Shown piece after piece: positions 25,524 to 31,780 of a DNA stretch of 34,919 nucleotides; position 1 is the stretch's first letter, and every line of letters starts with the position of its first letter. The position numbers and the translations under genes are program-made. Source of the stretch: a virus; IMG/VR virus record IMGVR_UViG_3300030102_001033, positions 1 to 34,919 of that record. One strand, 5' to 3'. Below the pieces are notes generated by a model. That model had not been told where the DNA came from and made no database searches. It worked only from the letters and a program-made list of their open reading frames with translations.

Positions 25524-26034
25524 TGGTCCCTCCCTTGGGTTCTAAGTATTGCATATCTACTCCGGCTAATTTAAGTAGTTCAGAGTCTGGTAGTCTTTCT
25601 AACCTTTCTAGTTTATCAACATTTATATTAACTTGGGTAGCTTGTTCTGGTGCAAATAGACCGTGGAGCTTGCATAATGAATCGACGACATTCTTTTCTT
25701 CAGTCGCGGTTGCCGATTTACGGTGCGCTTCAAAATACATTTGGGTCGCGGTCGTACGGTCGAACTTTACCTCTTCTCGCATCTCTTGTCTTAGGTAGTT
25801 TAATGCTTGGTTTATTTTTGGTTTTTTAAAAACCTCGTACACATGGTCCATATTCTTGTACCCCGCTGCACGGCCCGCGGCCGCTTTACTCATACCTCGG
25901 ATAAAATACAAAATAAGTCTTTCTTCTTGGACCGAAAGCTCGGATAACTTGACTCCCGCGTAAGGAAAATGTGATTGAAGCTCGACTCTATCTTCGTCAG
26001 TTACTTCAATGGCTTGAGATTCTACTAAACTCAT
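25516..26034 (-). CDS. terS: Terminase small subunit
   Basis: 172 residues. Residues ~33-70 (LSVQEERLILYFIRGMSKAA, AGRAAGYKNMDHVYEVFKKP) form a helix-turn-helix DNA-binding unit of the terminase small-subunit type. A helical part follows (INQALNYLRQEMREEV; RTTATQMYFEAHRKSATATE), and then an oligomerisation segment near NVDKLERLERLPDSELLKLA. It would recognise the packaging site and regulate the large subunit. It is the first gene of the minus-strand block. No Shine-Dalgarno precedes the ATG, which fits the promoter placed only 6 bases upstream. Confidence 0.83.
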   Translation of the reverse strand: MSLVESQAIEVTDEDRVELQSHFPYAGVKLSELSVQEERLILYFIRGMSKAAAGRAAGYKNMDHVYEVFKKPKINQALNYLRQEMREEVKFDRTTATQMYFEAHRKSATATEEKNVVDSLCKLHGLFAPEQATQVNINVDKLERLERLPDSELLKLAGVDMQYLEPKGGTND

Positions 26035-26040
26035 ATGCTA

Positions 26041-26070
26041 AAAATACCACATGTGTGGATAACTTGTAAA
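26041..26070 (-). promoter_or_regulatory. Possible sigma-70 promoter for the packaging operon
   Basis: On the minus strand TTTACA (26070-26065) and TATTTT (26046-26041) are 18 bases apart. The -10 ends 6 bases before the ATG of the small terminase gene, so the mRNA would start at or next to the ATG. That agrees with the lack of a ribosome site. A dyad CCACA-TG-TGTGG and a DnaA-box match lie within the spacer. Confidence 0.35.
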
Positions 26071-26107
26071 TTTTTTGTGGAAAAATTTTTTTTGAAAAAC
26101 ATATAAT
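26054..26107. other. Candidate DnaA-dependent replication origin
   Basis: TGTGGATAA at 26054-26062 is the exact complement of the consensus DnaA box TTATCCACA. A second copy, TGTGGAAAA at 26076-26084 (complement TTTTCCACA, a usual variant), lies in the same orientation exactly 22 bases further, about two helical turns. An A/T-only stretch and TATAATATAT follow to 26110. Boxes in phase beside A/T-rich DNA are the layout of a bacterial-type origin with an unwinding element. It lies in the divergent gap between the two gene blocks. Confidence 0.45.
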
Positions 26108-26157
26108 ATATCGCTGATTCATCTTCTCCTTCTATCACCAGAGACCCAGTCCCCTCC

Positions 26158-26169
26158 CGATCCGGATCG
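26158..26169. promoter_or_regulatory. Perfect 12-bp palindrome, possible operator
   Basis: CGATCCGGATCG is fully self-complementary. It lies mid-way in the 250-base divergent gap, between the A/T-rich tract and the first plus-strand gene, where a regulator could act on either gene block. No other copy is seen in the window. An interrupted dyad lies 13 bases to its right. Confidence 0.35.
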
Positions 26170-26182
26170 TAGTCCTTCGTCC

Positions 26183-26194
26183 ACGATTTATCGT
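26183..26194. promoter_or_regulatory. Interrupted dyad in the divergent gap
   Basis: ACGAT-TT-ATCGT, 5-bp arms with a two-base centre, lies near the 12-bp palindrome and 91 bases before the first plus-strand start. A further imperfect dyad centred on GACGTC is at 26236-26247. The remainder of 26195-26284 holds no gene and no clear -35/-10 pair; the ribosome site TAGGAGGTTATT ends it. Confidence 0.3.
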
Positions 26195-26284
26195 TTGGAA
26201 CCTTGTTTTGGTTTTTTGTCGTCAGTCGCTATCGCTTTGTGACGTCGCAAGTTGTTTTGTGAATTTACTATATAGGAGGTTATT

Positions 26285-26482
26285 ATGAGTATATTCAATA
26301 CTATAGGTCGTTTTACTTACAAGACACAGAGAGTTGTTACTAGATCATTGGCAGATCCAGTAAAAGATATGTCACAGGGTTACACCCAAGCAAGGCAAGA
26401 ACAGAATCTCGCAGACGCAAAGACTAAACAGATTCTTGAGCCACAGCCAACTCAAGAAGTTCAGCTGGAACTAGACATATGA
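26285..26482 (+). CDS. Small protein of unknown function, first plus-strand gene
   Basis: 65 residues: a basic N-terminal half (MSIFNTIGRFTYKTQRVVTR) and a Gln/Glu-rich C-terminal half (QARQEQNLADAKTKQILEPQ; then TQEVQLELDI). The ATG follows TAGGAGGTTATT. Two terminators follow at once, so it makes a short separate mRNA, as expected for an abundant early protein. No domain is recognised. The short amphipathic helices suggest a small structural or regulatory protein. Confidence 0.7.
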   Translation: MSIFNTIGRFTYKTQRVVTRSLADPVKDMSQGYTQARQEQNLADAKTKQILEPQPTQEVQLELDI

Positions 26483-26501
26483 TGTATAAGTTCTGTCTCT
26501 A

Positions 26502-26530
26502 CCTCGGGGCATTCAGCCTCGGGGTTCTTA
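26502..26530 (+). terminator. First of two tandem terminators
   Basis: RNA stem CCUCGGGGC / GCCUCGGGG, 9 pairs with two G-U, loop AUUCA, followed by UUCUUAU. It lies 20 bases past the stop of the 65-residue gene. The tail is short, so it may act together with the second hairpin. Confidence 0.7.
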
Positions 26531-26564
26531 TCAACGTCTTTCTCAATCTAATATTCTAACATTC

Positions 26565-26591
26565 GGGGGCGTCCAGCCCCCTTCTTTCCTT
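26565..26591 (+). terminator. Second tandem terminator
   Basis: Perfect 6-bp stem GGGGGC / GCCCCC with loop GTCCA, followed by TTCTTTCCTT. Its loop and tail resemble the first hairpin (ATTCA versus GTCCA), suggesting duplication. Together they insulate the parS/repeat region from upstream transcription. Confidence 0.75.
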
Positions 26592-26762
26592 ATTTAACTA
26601 CTATCATCAGTGCGTGCGAGCGTGTGCGAGCACGTGCATGTGCCATGCAAATATGTTCCGTGTGTTCCACGGGTGCGTGCCGATGTGGAACCACTTCATG
26701 GAACCATGTTTTTCTGCATGGCAATGCGTGTTTGCGACACACAGGTATGCTCGTGGTTCCGT

Positions 26763-26778
26763 TGTTCCACGTGGAACA
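26763..26778. other. Perfect chromosome-type parS site
   Basis: TGTTCCACGTGGAACA fits the 16-base parS consensus TGTTNCACGTGNAACA at every fixed base, and the palindrome extends one base on each side (26762-26779). parS is bound by the chromosome-partition CTPase ParB in most bacterial groups. No parA or parB gene is in the window, so if functional it would recruit a host or an off-window ParB. It is flanked by the GTGGAACCA array. Confidence 0.6.
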
Positions 26779-26822
26779 AACCAGATGTTTCTGGCGGACC
26801 GTGGACCGTAGTTATTTGTTCT

Positions 26823-26844
26823 TTGTTCTACTAACCTAGAACAA
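26823..26844. repeat. Inverted repeat TTGTTCTA / TAGAACAA
   Basis: 8-bp perfect arms with a 6-base centre. It directly abuts the tandem GTGGAACCA pair at 26845. The arms are diverged parS-like half-sites (GAACA), so it may be another binding site of the same protein. Confidence 0.45.
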
Positions 26845-26897
26845 GTGGAACCAGTGGAACCAGACCTAGAAACACTGACCGTTACAGCTTCTATTGT

Positions 26898-26916
26898 GTT
26901 CCATGACTCATGGAAC
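26898..26916. repeat. Palindrome GTTCCATGA-C-TCATGGAAC
   Basis: 9-bp perfect arms with a single-base centre. It has the same outer GTTCCA/TGGAAC arms as parS but a wider core, and runs straight into the three-unit 9-base repeat. It is probably a second-class site for the protein that reads the array. Confidence 0.5.
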
Positions 26917-27040
26917 CAAGTGGAACCAGTGGAACCAAAAATCCTTCGCGAGTCGCTCCGCTTTGTCGCGTAGCAAGTGGGGGTGTGAGTTTGATGTAGG
27001 TTCATCAGACCATTAACTTTACTTACCTAGGAGGTAAATT

Positions 27041-27256
27041 ATGTTGTATTCATTATACATACTAAAGCAAGGTGCCGATAACAAGTCTCGTAAGAGAGAA
27101 GTTGGCATCGCAACTACTAACAAAGATGGTAGCTTAACGCTACACTTTGACGTAGCTATACCATTGACTGCTGACAATCAGCAAGCAAAGGTATTCATGA
27201 GGGAGATTGTTCGAACAGAGCAAAGCACTCCTGAGGTAACCGAAGCAGTAGCTTAG
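27041..27256 (+). CDS. Small protein of unknown function
   Basis: 71 residues: MLYSLYILKQGADNKSRKRE, VGIATTNKDGSLTLHFDVAI, ending STPEVTEAVA. It is predicted to be largely beta in the first half, with no Cys and no membrane helix. The ATG follows CTAGGAGGTAAATT, the strong ribosome-site type shared by several plus-strand genes. It lies between the parS/repeat region and the hairpin-rich region, so it may be an early host-takeover or regulatory protein. I do not recognise a family. Confidence 0.7.
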   Translation: MLYSLYILKQGADNKSRKREVGIATTNKDGSLTLHFDVAIPLTADNQQAKVFMREIVRTEQSTPEVTEAVA

Positions 27257-27320
27257 GTTAATAATGGGTACAGAGAAACACGGTGTAAATTATAACGTTT
27301 AGTATCTGGCTCTCGTCTAC

Positions 27321-27349
27321 CCCAACGCTGACACGTTCATAGCGTTGGG
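27321..27349 (+). promoter_or_regulatory. Hairpin in the non-coding gap 27257-27571
   Basis: Perfect 9-bp stem CCCAACGCT / AGCGTTGGG with an 11-base loop. No U-run follows (CATGACGTAAAC), so it is unlikely to be a terminator. It is the first of a series of hairpins filling this 315-base gap, which has no convincing gene. Confidence 0.5.
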
Positions 27350-27396
27350 CATGACGTAAACATTGCGAGGAACGTGGGTTCATGGCCGAACATGCA

Positions 27397-27427
27397 TGTG
27401 GAGATGAAAAGCTCCACACCTTTTCAT
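27397..27427 (+). promoter_or_regulatory. Two mutually exclusive hairpins (switch-like element)
   Basis: Stem A: TGTGGAG (27397-27403) with CTCCACA (27412-27418). Stem B: ATGAAAAG (27404-27411) with CTTTTCAT (27420-27427). The loop of A is the left arm of B, and the right arm of A lies in the loop of B, so only one can form at a time. The arrangement is that of an attenuator or riboswitch expression platform. No known ligand-binding fold is recognised. Confidence 0.4.
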
Positions 27428-27539
27428 GTTTCCGTACATCCTAGCCTGTCGCGCACAAGATTCTGCTTCGCAGACCGTTCTACACGAACTGCGTTCGTCC
27501 ACTATCTACTGTGCGCTCGCGCTACGATGTGACGGAAGC
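27428..27539 (+). ncRNA. Candidate branched structured RNA (~112 nt)
   Basis: Nested pairing can be traced by hand. Outer stem: 27428-27435 with 27532-27539 (8 pairs, one U-G), a bulged G at 27531, then 27436-27440 with 27526-27530. Next TAGC (27442-27445) pairs with GCTA (27521-27524), and GCGCACA (27451-27457) with TGTGCGC (27510-27516). Inside lie two hairpins: 27462-27474 (TCTGC-TTC-GCAGA) and 27484-27498 (ACGAAC-TGC-GTTCGT). That is about 24 stem pairs closing a three-way junction. The single U-G pair in the outer stem slightly favours the plus strand. It lies 33 bases before the next gene. No known RNA family is recognised. Confidence 0.45.
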
Positions 27540-27571
27540 TCGGATAACACTTCATAAACAAGGAGGTTTGT

Positions 27572-27736
27572 ATGAATGAAGTACATGTACCCAACGAGGT
27601 GCTACAAAAAGCTGAAGCAAGCGAAACACAATCGCAAGCTAATTATGTGAGTTCTGGTGAGTTCTTAAGGCAATTCATCAGACGTATCGAAATATGCCAA
27701 GAAGGAGGTAATTATGGCAAACGCAGATCATTTTGA
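27572..27736 (+). CDS. Small protein of unknown function (54 aa)
   Basis: 54 residues starting at ATG 27572 after AAGGAGGTTTGT. It has a mostly helical N-terminal part (VLQKAEASETQSQANYVSSG, EFLRQFIRRIEICQEG) and a basic end (NYGKRRSF). The last 23 bases overlap the start of the 261-residue gene in another frame, and its codons EGGNYG contain that gene's ribosome site. It is the first gene after the structured RNA region, so it may be the target of that leader. Too short for confident naming. Confidence 0.6.
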   Translation: MNEVHVPNEVLQKAEASETQSQANYVSSGEFLRQFIRRIEICQEGGNYGKRRSF

Positions 27737-28499
27737 CCCAACGGACCTAGGTCCAGAGGTCGTAGACATGGCCAACGGCGAGACCGGTGAGCTTCTGCCT
27801 GATCAGAAGACACCTGAGTCCGCGTGGCTACCAGACACCAATGGTGATCCCATTGGTTCTGAGGTAAGGGACAGCCAAGATGCAGTGCATCTACCTGACT
27901 TTTACTACAGAAAGTATGCTCTTGATCATGACAGCAAGCCTGTCTTTCAACAGTCAAGAGTGGATGGCATCATGGCGGTCTTCAAGTCCAAGAAGAACTC
28001 GCCAATGGTGTTCAACAAAAATGACGATGAACTACGAAAGAAGGAAGAAGATTACTACCTGAAACAAGTTCAACAGATTGCAGACGGTCTCATGCCCTTG
28101 CTTGAGACAGATCCACAGTCCACCGGTATCAACTTTTTGCAGTTGACTACCAGGACTTGGGCAGAGTTTGCATCTATTGCGTATGAGTACAAAGAAGAGA
28201 CTGACGCAGCTAATCCAAACGATGACCTACCAGTATGGTTGGTTGAGCGTGAGGATAAGATGTTTGGTCTTGGACGTAAGGCTCGTATGTTATCAGCTGT
28301 CGTCGGCTTGATCGGTGACCAGTTCGGCTTGCACGATCTGTCACTGAAAGACGCTCGCGTTATGAACGAGATCGAAAGACGTCAACAGCGACTGGCTGAG
28401 TGGAATTTCAAGACACATGCAGACTCATCTGTACGTGTTGCCACTGAGCTCAACAATGCAACGAAACAACACACTAAGAATGTGTTCGACGCTGCATAA
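27714..28499 (+). CDS. Unknown 261-residue protein
   Basis: Acidic N-terminus (HFDPTDLGPEVVDMANGETG, ELLPDQKTPES), a helical middle (DDELRKKEEDYYLKQVQQIA; TRTWAEFASIAYEYKEETDA) and a charged helical C-terminal part (MNEIERRQQRLAEWNFKTHA). No catalytic motif, Cys cluster or membrane helix. The ATG follows GAAGGAGGTAATT. A strong terminator follows at once, so it ends a transcription unit. Cytoplasmic early protein of unknown role. Confidence 0.85.
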   Translation: MANADHFDPTDLGPEVVDMANGETGELLPDQKTPESAWLPDTNGDPIGSEVRDSQDAVHLPDFYYRKYALDHDSKPVFQQSRVDGIMAVFKSKKNSPMVFNKNDDELRKKEEDYYLKQVQQIADGLMPLLETDPQSTGINFLQLTTRTWAEFASIAYEYKEETDAANPNDDLPVWLVEREDKMFGLGRKARMLSAVVGLIGDQFGLHDLSLKDARVMNEIERRQQRLAEWNFKTHADSSVRVATELNNATKQHTKNVFDAA

Positions 28500-28505
28500 C
28501 AAACC

Positions 28506-28527
28506 GGGGGCTTCGGCCCCCTTTTTT
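28506..28527 (+). terminator. Strong intrinsic terminator with UUCG loop
   Basis: Perfect GGGGGC / GCCCCC stem with a TTCG tetraloop and six T. It separates the 261-residue gene from the 145-residue gene; the next ribosome site CCAAGGAGGTAATT follows immediately. Confidence 0.93.
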
Positions 28528-28544
28528 ATTCCAAGGAGGTAATT

Positions 28545-28982
28545 ATGGGATTAGATGCTTATGCAGGCTTTCAGGTGCCACAACCTGAAAATGTAGAGCC
28601 AATCAATGAAGATGCGGTTTACGACACACTACAAGGCGACGATAACTTTTACTGGCGTAAACATGCCAGGTTGCAAGAATACATGCAACAGTTATGGCGT
28701 GTCAGAGAGTTTGGCGAAGATGCCAAACACTGGAGCGGACTAAGAATGGATGGCAAACATGACCTTGCCGAAGTTATATTCTTAGAAAAAGAAGACATCG
28801 AAAGATTGCAAGATTTAGTTGAAAACAACAACTTGCCTTTCTGCCCAGACGGTTTCTTTTGGGGACATCAGTTCCAAGAAGAATCAATGAAAGAGTATAA
28901 AGAACTCGACCTTAAGTTCTGTAAGCAAGCACTAAAGTGGCTTGATGAAGGTAAAAAGGTCTGGTACGACTGTTCGTGGTAA
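28545..28982 (+). CDS. Conserved small phage protein, MGLD...YWRK...GFFWG type
   Basis: 145 residues beginning MGLDAYAGFQ, with FYWRKHARLQEYMQQLW, VIFLEKEDIERLQDLVENN, a central LPFCPDGFFWGHQFQ and an ending WLDEGKKVWYDCSW. The order MGLD, YWRK, LP...GFF.G and a C-terminal Y-D-SW is a recurrent small phage family that databases sometimes label phosphoglycerate kinase without basis (recall). Function is unknown. It precedes the MoxR gene by 16 bases with a strong ribosome site. Confidence 0.78.
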   Translation: MGLDAYAGFQVPQPENVEPINEDAVYDTLQGDDNFYWRKHARLQEYMQQLWRVREFGEDAKHWSGLRMDGKHDLAEVIFLEKEDIERLQDLVENNNLPFCPDGFFWGHQFQEESMKEYKELDLKFCKQALKWLDEGKKVWYDCSW

Positions 28983-28998
28983 ATTATAGGAGGTAATA

Positions 28999-30015
28999 AT
29001 GCACACAATCAATCCACAAAATCTAATGAAAGAGTTAAAAGACTGTATCATTGCCGGCTACCCAGCTATGATCTGGGGTGGTCCAGGCATTGGTAAGTCT
29101 GAAATACCAGAACAGGTTGCACAAGAGTTAGGTGTCCCACTTATTGACTTTCGTGCTAACCTGTTCGACCCTGTCGACGTGCGTGGTGTGCCATACATTA
29201 AGCAACTCAAAGAGACAGGCAAACGTTTCACGTCATGGGCTGTGCCTGACGTGTTCCCTATCGCACAGCGAGACGGGGACCGTGGCATACTGTTCATTGA
29301 CGAACTGCCAACTGCACCACCAGCAACACAAAATGCATTCTTGCAATTGTTGCTGACTAAACAGATCGGTGAGTACAAACTCCCACCAGGGTGGGCTATT
29401 GTTTGTGCGGGTAACCGACTGACTGACGCAGCTGCAGTGTATCAAATGCCATCACCTGTCAGAAACAGGCTTGCTCACTACGAGCTTGAGCCAACACTTG
29501 ATGACTGGTGTGCATGGGCTTATCAGAACAACATCAACTCAGATGTTATATCGTTTATACAATACAGACCTAACTTGTTGTCTAACTTTAGTGCTGATGA
29601 GTATGCGTTCCCAACGCCACGTGCATGGTCTATGGTCAGCAAAAAGTTGCAAAGATCTAACACAGACCCAGAACGTTTGTTCTTCGGTGTTTCATCTTTG
29701 GTCGGTGACGGTCCAGCTGGTGAGTTTGTTGCATTCAAAGAGATTGCTGACAAGCTGCCTAACATTGACAACTTGATCAAAGACCCATCTACGTACAAGA
29801 AAGATGACAATCCAGCATTGTTGTACGCACTATGTACAGCTATTGCTTCTAGAGCAGAGGACAAGCTTATGGAAAACATTATGAAGTTGGCCAAGAAAGT
29901 CCCTGTCGAGTTCCAAGTTGTGCTAGTCAAAGGTTGTCTAGCTAAAAACAGAGAACTCAAGTCTCACAATGATGTACGTAAGTGGATCGTTGACAATGCT
30001 AACGTAGTTTTATAG
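28999..30015 (+). CDS. MoxR-family AAA+ ATPase
   Basis: 338 residues. Walker A GGPGIGKS at 27-34, Walker B ILFIDELP at 97-104, sensor Asn in CAGNR at 137-141, Arg-finger region PSPVRNRLAHYEL at 151-163, then a helical lid and C-terminal part. MoxR ATPases work with VWA-domain partners (RavA-ViaA, CbbQ-CbbO, NorQ-NorD) to remodel or load metal into target enzymes. Here the partner is encoded one gene away (30680-31780). The phage target is unknown. A MoxR gene is, as I recall, also present in HMO-2011-type phages. Start after ATAGGAGGTAATA. Confidence 0.93.
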   Translation: MHTINPQNLMKELKDCIIAGYPAMIWGGPGIGKSEIPEQVAQELGVPLIDFRANLFDPVDVRGVPYIKQLKETGKRFTSWAVPDVFPIAQRDGDRGILFIDELPTAPPATQNAFLQLLLTKQIGEYKLPPGWAIVCAGNRLTDAAAVYQMPSPVRNRLAHYELEPTLDDWCAWAYQNNINSDVISFIQYRPNLLSNFSADEYAFPTPRAWSMVSKKLQRSNTDPERLFFGVSSLVGDGPAGEFVAFKEIADKLPNIDNLIKDPSTYKKDDNPALLYALCTAIASRAEDKLMENIMKLAKKVPVEFQVVLVKGCLAKNRELKSHNDVRKWIVDNANVVL

Positions 30016-30023
30016 GAGGTTAT

Positions 30024-30683
30024 ATGAAAACAGTTAGATTATCTATGCAGTTGCAAGATGATATTCTTACAGCTGCTACTAAAAAGTACGAAAATGCCAA
30101 TCCAGAAAAAGAATACCCACAAGATGGTTATGCTGTTCTGCAAAGATTGGGCGTAGTAGACAAAACAATCAAGACTCAACAGATGTTCAAAGAAATCTGG
30201 ACTAGAGACTTGCCAATGCGAGAAATCGACAGAGTCATAATCAAAGCTACACAAGTAGAACCTGATGAAGACGATGAAGGCAACACACATGAAAGGCACA
30301 TGTCATACAGCTTGACTTGTCCACCAACTGATGTGCCTAGGTTCTTGGCTAGTTATGATGAGATTGAAATGGATGTGCCTGCTACCGATCCTACTATTGT
30401 TGAGTGCTATGGCATACAACAGTACAACAATGAAATCAAAACTAAGAAAAGAGCCTATCAGAGTAAACTCAGGGAAGTTATGGCTAGATTTAGTACCTTA
30501 AATCAGTTACTTAAAGCTGCTCCATACATACAAGACCTGGTGCCGCAAGAGAAGCTCACGAAAATGCATGAGAAAGACGATAGATCAGGCAGACGTGCAG
30601 CGCTTGCTGAAGTTGCTGACACAGAACTATCTGAGTTGCGTGAAACATTATTAGAAGATGCATTACTAGGAGATGATCAATGA
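30024..30683 (+). CDS. Unknown protein between MoxR and VWA genes; paralogue of 32380-33213
   Basis: 219 residues. N-terminus VRLSMQLQDDILTAATKKYE, an acidic middle (EPDEDDEGNTHERHMSYSLT), then a helical part and FSTLNQLLKAAPYIQDLVP, QEKLTKMHEK at 156-184, ending LLGDDQ. The 277-residue protein at 32380 has the same plan (VQMSNQLRDTISRNYKK; ITTLKRFVDEWPGGKELVP, EEYMQRMAKK; LLGDD), so the two are probably paralogues. The N-terminus resembles Nmad5-type phage proteins, a weak match. It ends in ATGA overlap with the VWA gene. It may be an adaptor or substrate of the ATPase. Confidence 0.82.
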   Translation: MKTVRLSMQLQDDILTAATKKYENANPEKEYPQDGYAVLQRLGVVDKTIKTQQMFKEIWTRDLPMREIDRVIIKATQVEPDEDDEGNTHERHMSYSLTCPPTDVPRFLASYDEIEMDVPATDPTIVECYGIQQYNNEIKTKKRAYQSKLREVMARFSTLNQLLKAAPYIQDLVPQEKLTKMHEKDDRSGRRAALAEVADTELSELRETLLEDALLGDDQ

Positions 30684-31780
30684 ATCCAATGTTCGTAAAA
30701 GCTAGATCAAGATTGCTGTTGGGTAATCCCTTCTTGGGTACCCTATGTCTGCGACAAAAGCCAGTTGAGTGGGATCAGCCCACCGGTGCTGTCGACGGCA
30801 AACATCTTTACTACAATCCAAAGTGGTTTGAGAAGTTGACAGAAATAGAACGTGAAGGCTTTCTTGCGCATGAGATCATGCATCTTGTGCTCATGCATCA
30901 CACGCGTAGACAAGAACGTAACCCACACAAATGGAACGTTGCAGCTGACTACGCTATTAACGATTATTTGATTGCAGAAGGTTTTATCCTGCCGAAAGGC
31001 GGGCTCGTGGATGATCAGTACGCTGACATGACTACCGAGCATATCTACAATGCACTACCGGAACCTCCTTCGGGATGGGACACTGTGTATGTAGACGGTG
31101 GTAAATGTGGTGGCGTGCTTGATCACCCCGATTCGGACGGTACCGCTGGCAAAGCTAGCGCTATCGAATCCGATTTGACTGTTGCTATCAACCAGGCAGC
31201 TGAGCAGGCCAAGGCCCAAGGCAAACTATCTGCTAACATGGAGACATTGATTTCTGATATCACAGATCCTAAGGTTGATTGGAAGAACGTGCTTGCGCGT
31301 TTCTTACGGTCCAACAACAAGTCTGACTTTACATGGGCTAGACCAAACAGACGATTTATCGGTTCCGGACTGTATCTGCCATCCTTGCACAATCCCTGTC
31401 TCGACGAGATTGCGATTGCAGTAGATACATCTGGTTCAGTATCCGAAGATGAGTTGACACAGTTCACTACAGAAACATCACACATATTGCATGAGCTCAA
31501 TCCTGAGCGAGTACAGTTTATACAATGTGATGCTGAGATTAACGATACTACTGAGTACACTCGAGAGGACCTACCTCTGCAAGTAGCATACAAAGGTAGA
31601 GGTGGTACAGCATTCTCACCTGTTATTGAGTATCTCAATGAAAACCATCCAAACATTGCAGCCTTGGTCTATCTTACTGACCTTGGCTCTGGTGATTTTG
31701 GAGACAAACCATCTTACCCAGTACTTTGGGTAACTACAGACTTAGAGGAGGCGCCTTATGGTGAAATTATCAAAATGTAA
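30680..31780 (+). CDS. VWA-domain protein with zincin motif (DUF2201-like)
   Basis: 366 residues. The N-terminal part has HEIMH at 64-68 (in LAHEIMHLVLMHH) and AADYAIN near 88-94, the metal-site pattern of DUF2201 putative peptidases. The C-terminal part is a VWA domain with a complete MIDAS: DTSGS at 249-253, T310 in GGTAF and D334 in LTDLGSGDFG. The family pairs with MoxR ATPases. The gene overlaps the preceding one by ATGA, and the next starts within it, so ATPase, unknown protein and VWA protein are co-translated. Both metal sites look intact. The substrate is not known. Confidence 0.9.
   Translation: MNPMFVKARSRLLLGNPFLGTLCLRQKPVEWDQPTGAVDGKHLYYNPKWFEKLTEIEREGFLAHEIMHLVLMHHTRRQERNPHKWNVAADYAINDYLIAEGFILPKGGLVDDQYADMTTEHIYNALPEPPSGWDTVYVDGGKCGGVLDHPDSDGTAGKASAIESDLTVAINQAAEQAKAQGKLSANMETLISDITDPKVDWKNVLARFLRSNNKSDFTWARPNRRFIGSGLYLPSLHNPCLDEIAIAVDTSGSVSEDELTQFTTETSHILHELNPERVQFIQCDAEINDTTEYTREDLPLQVAYKGRGGTAFSPVIEYLNENHPNIAALVYLTDLGSGDFGDKPSYPVLWVTTDLEEAPYGEIIKM

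Larger units (their letters stand above)
26663..26937. repeat. GTGGAACCA repeat array (parS-like half-sites), non-coding
   Basis: The 458-base gap 26583-27040 has no convincing gene. Its core carries at least ten copies of TGGAAC/GTTCCA in both orientations: TGTTCCAC at 26663, GTGGAACCA at 26685, TGGAACCA at 26699, TGGTTCC at 26754, the parS palindrome at 26763, two head-to-tail GTGGAACCA units at 26845-26862, and three 9-base-spaced units at 26911-26937. Tandem 9-base units in this density look like iterons or an operator array. The left flank 26610-26650 is alternating GT/GC-rich (GTGCGTGCGAGCGTGTGCG). Region 26940-27035 shows nothing beyond short dyads. Confidence 0.7.

Noticed and set aside
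26075-26107. TTGTGG with TATAAT as a plus-strand promoter
   Set aside because: The spacing is 21 bases, too long for sigma-70, and no better -35 is in place. The A/T tract is better explained as an unwinding element.
26607-27005. 132-codon open frame on the minus strand, and three plus-strand frames near 26610
   Set aside because: They cover the parS/repeat array. The translation is low-complexity from the repeated GTGGAACCA unit (STGST), no ribosome site precedes it, and overlapping frames in several registers simply reflect the stop-poor, GC-richer non-coding DNA.
27264-27302. 12-codon frame after the 71-residue gene
   Set aside because: Weak ribosome site and no conservation evidence. 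A leader peptide is possible but not supportable.
28649-28831. Minus-strand frames opposite plus-strand genes, 28.6-31.7 kb
   Set aside because: All lie opposite well-supported genes, lack ribosome sites and show no domain.
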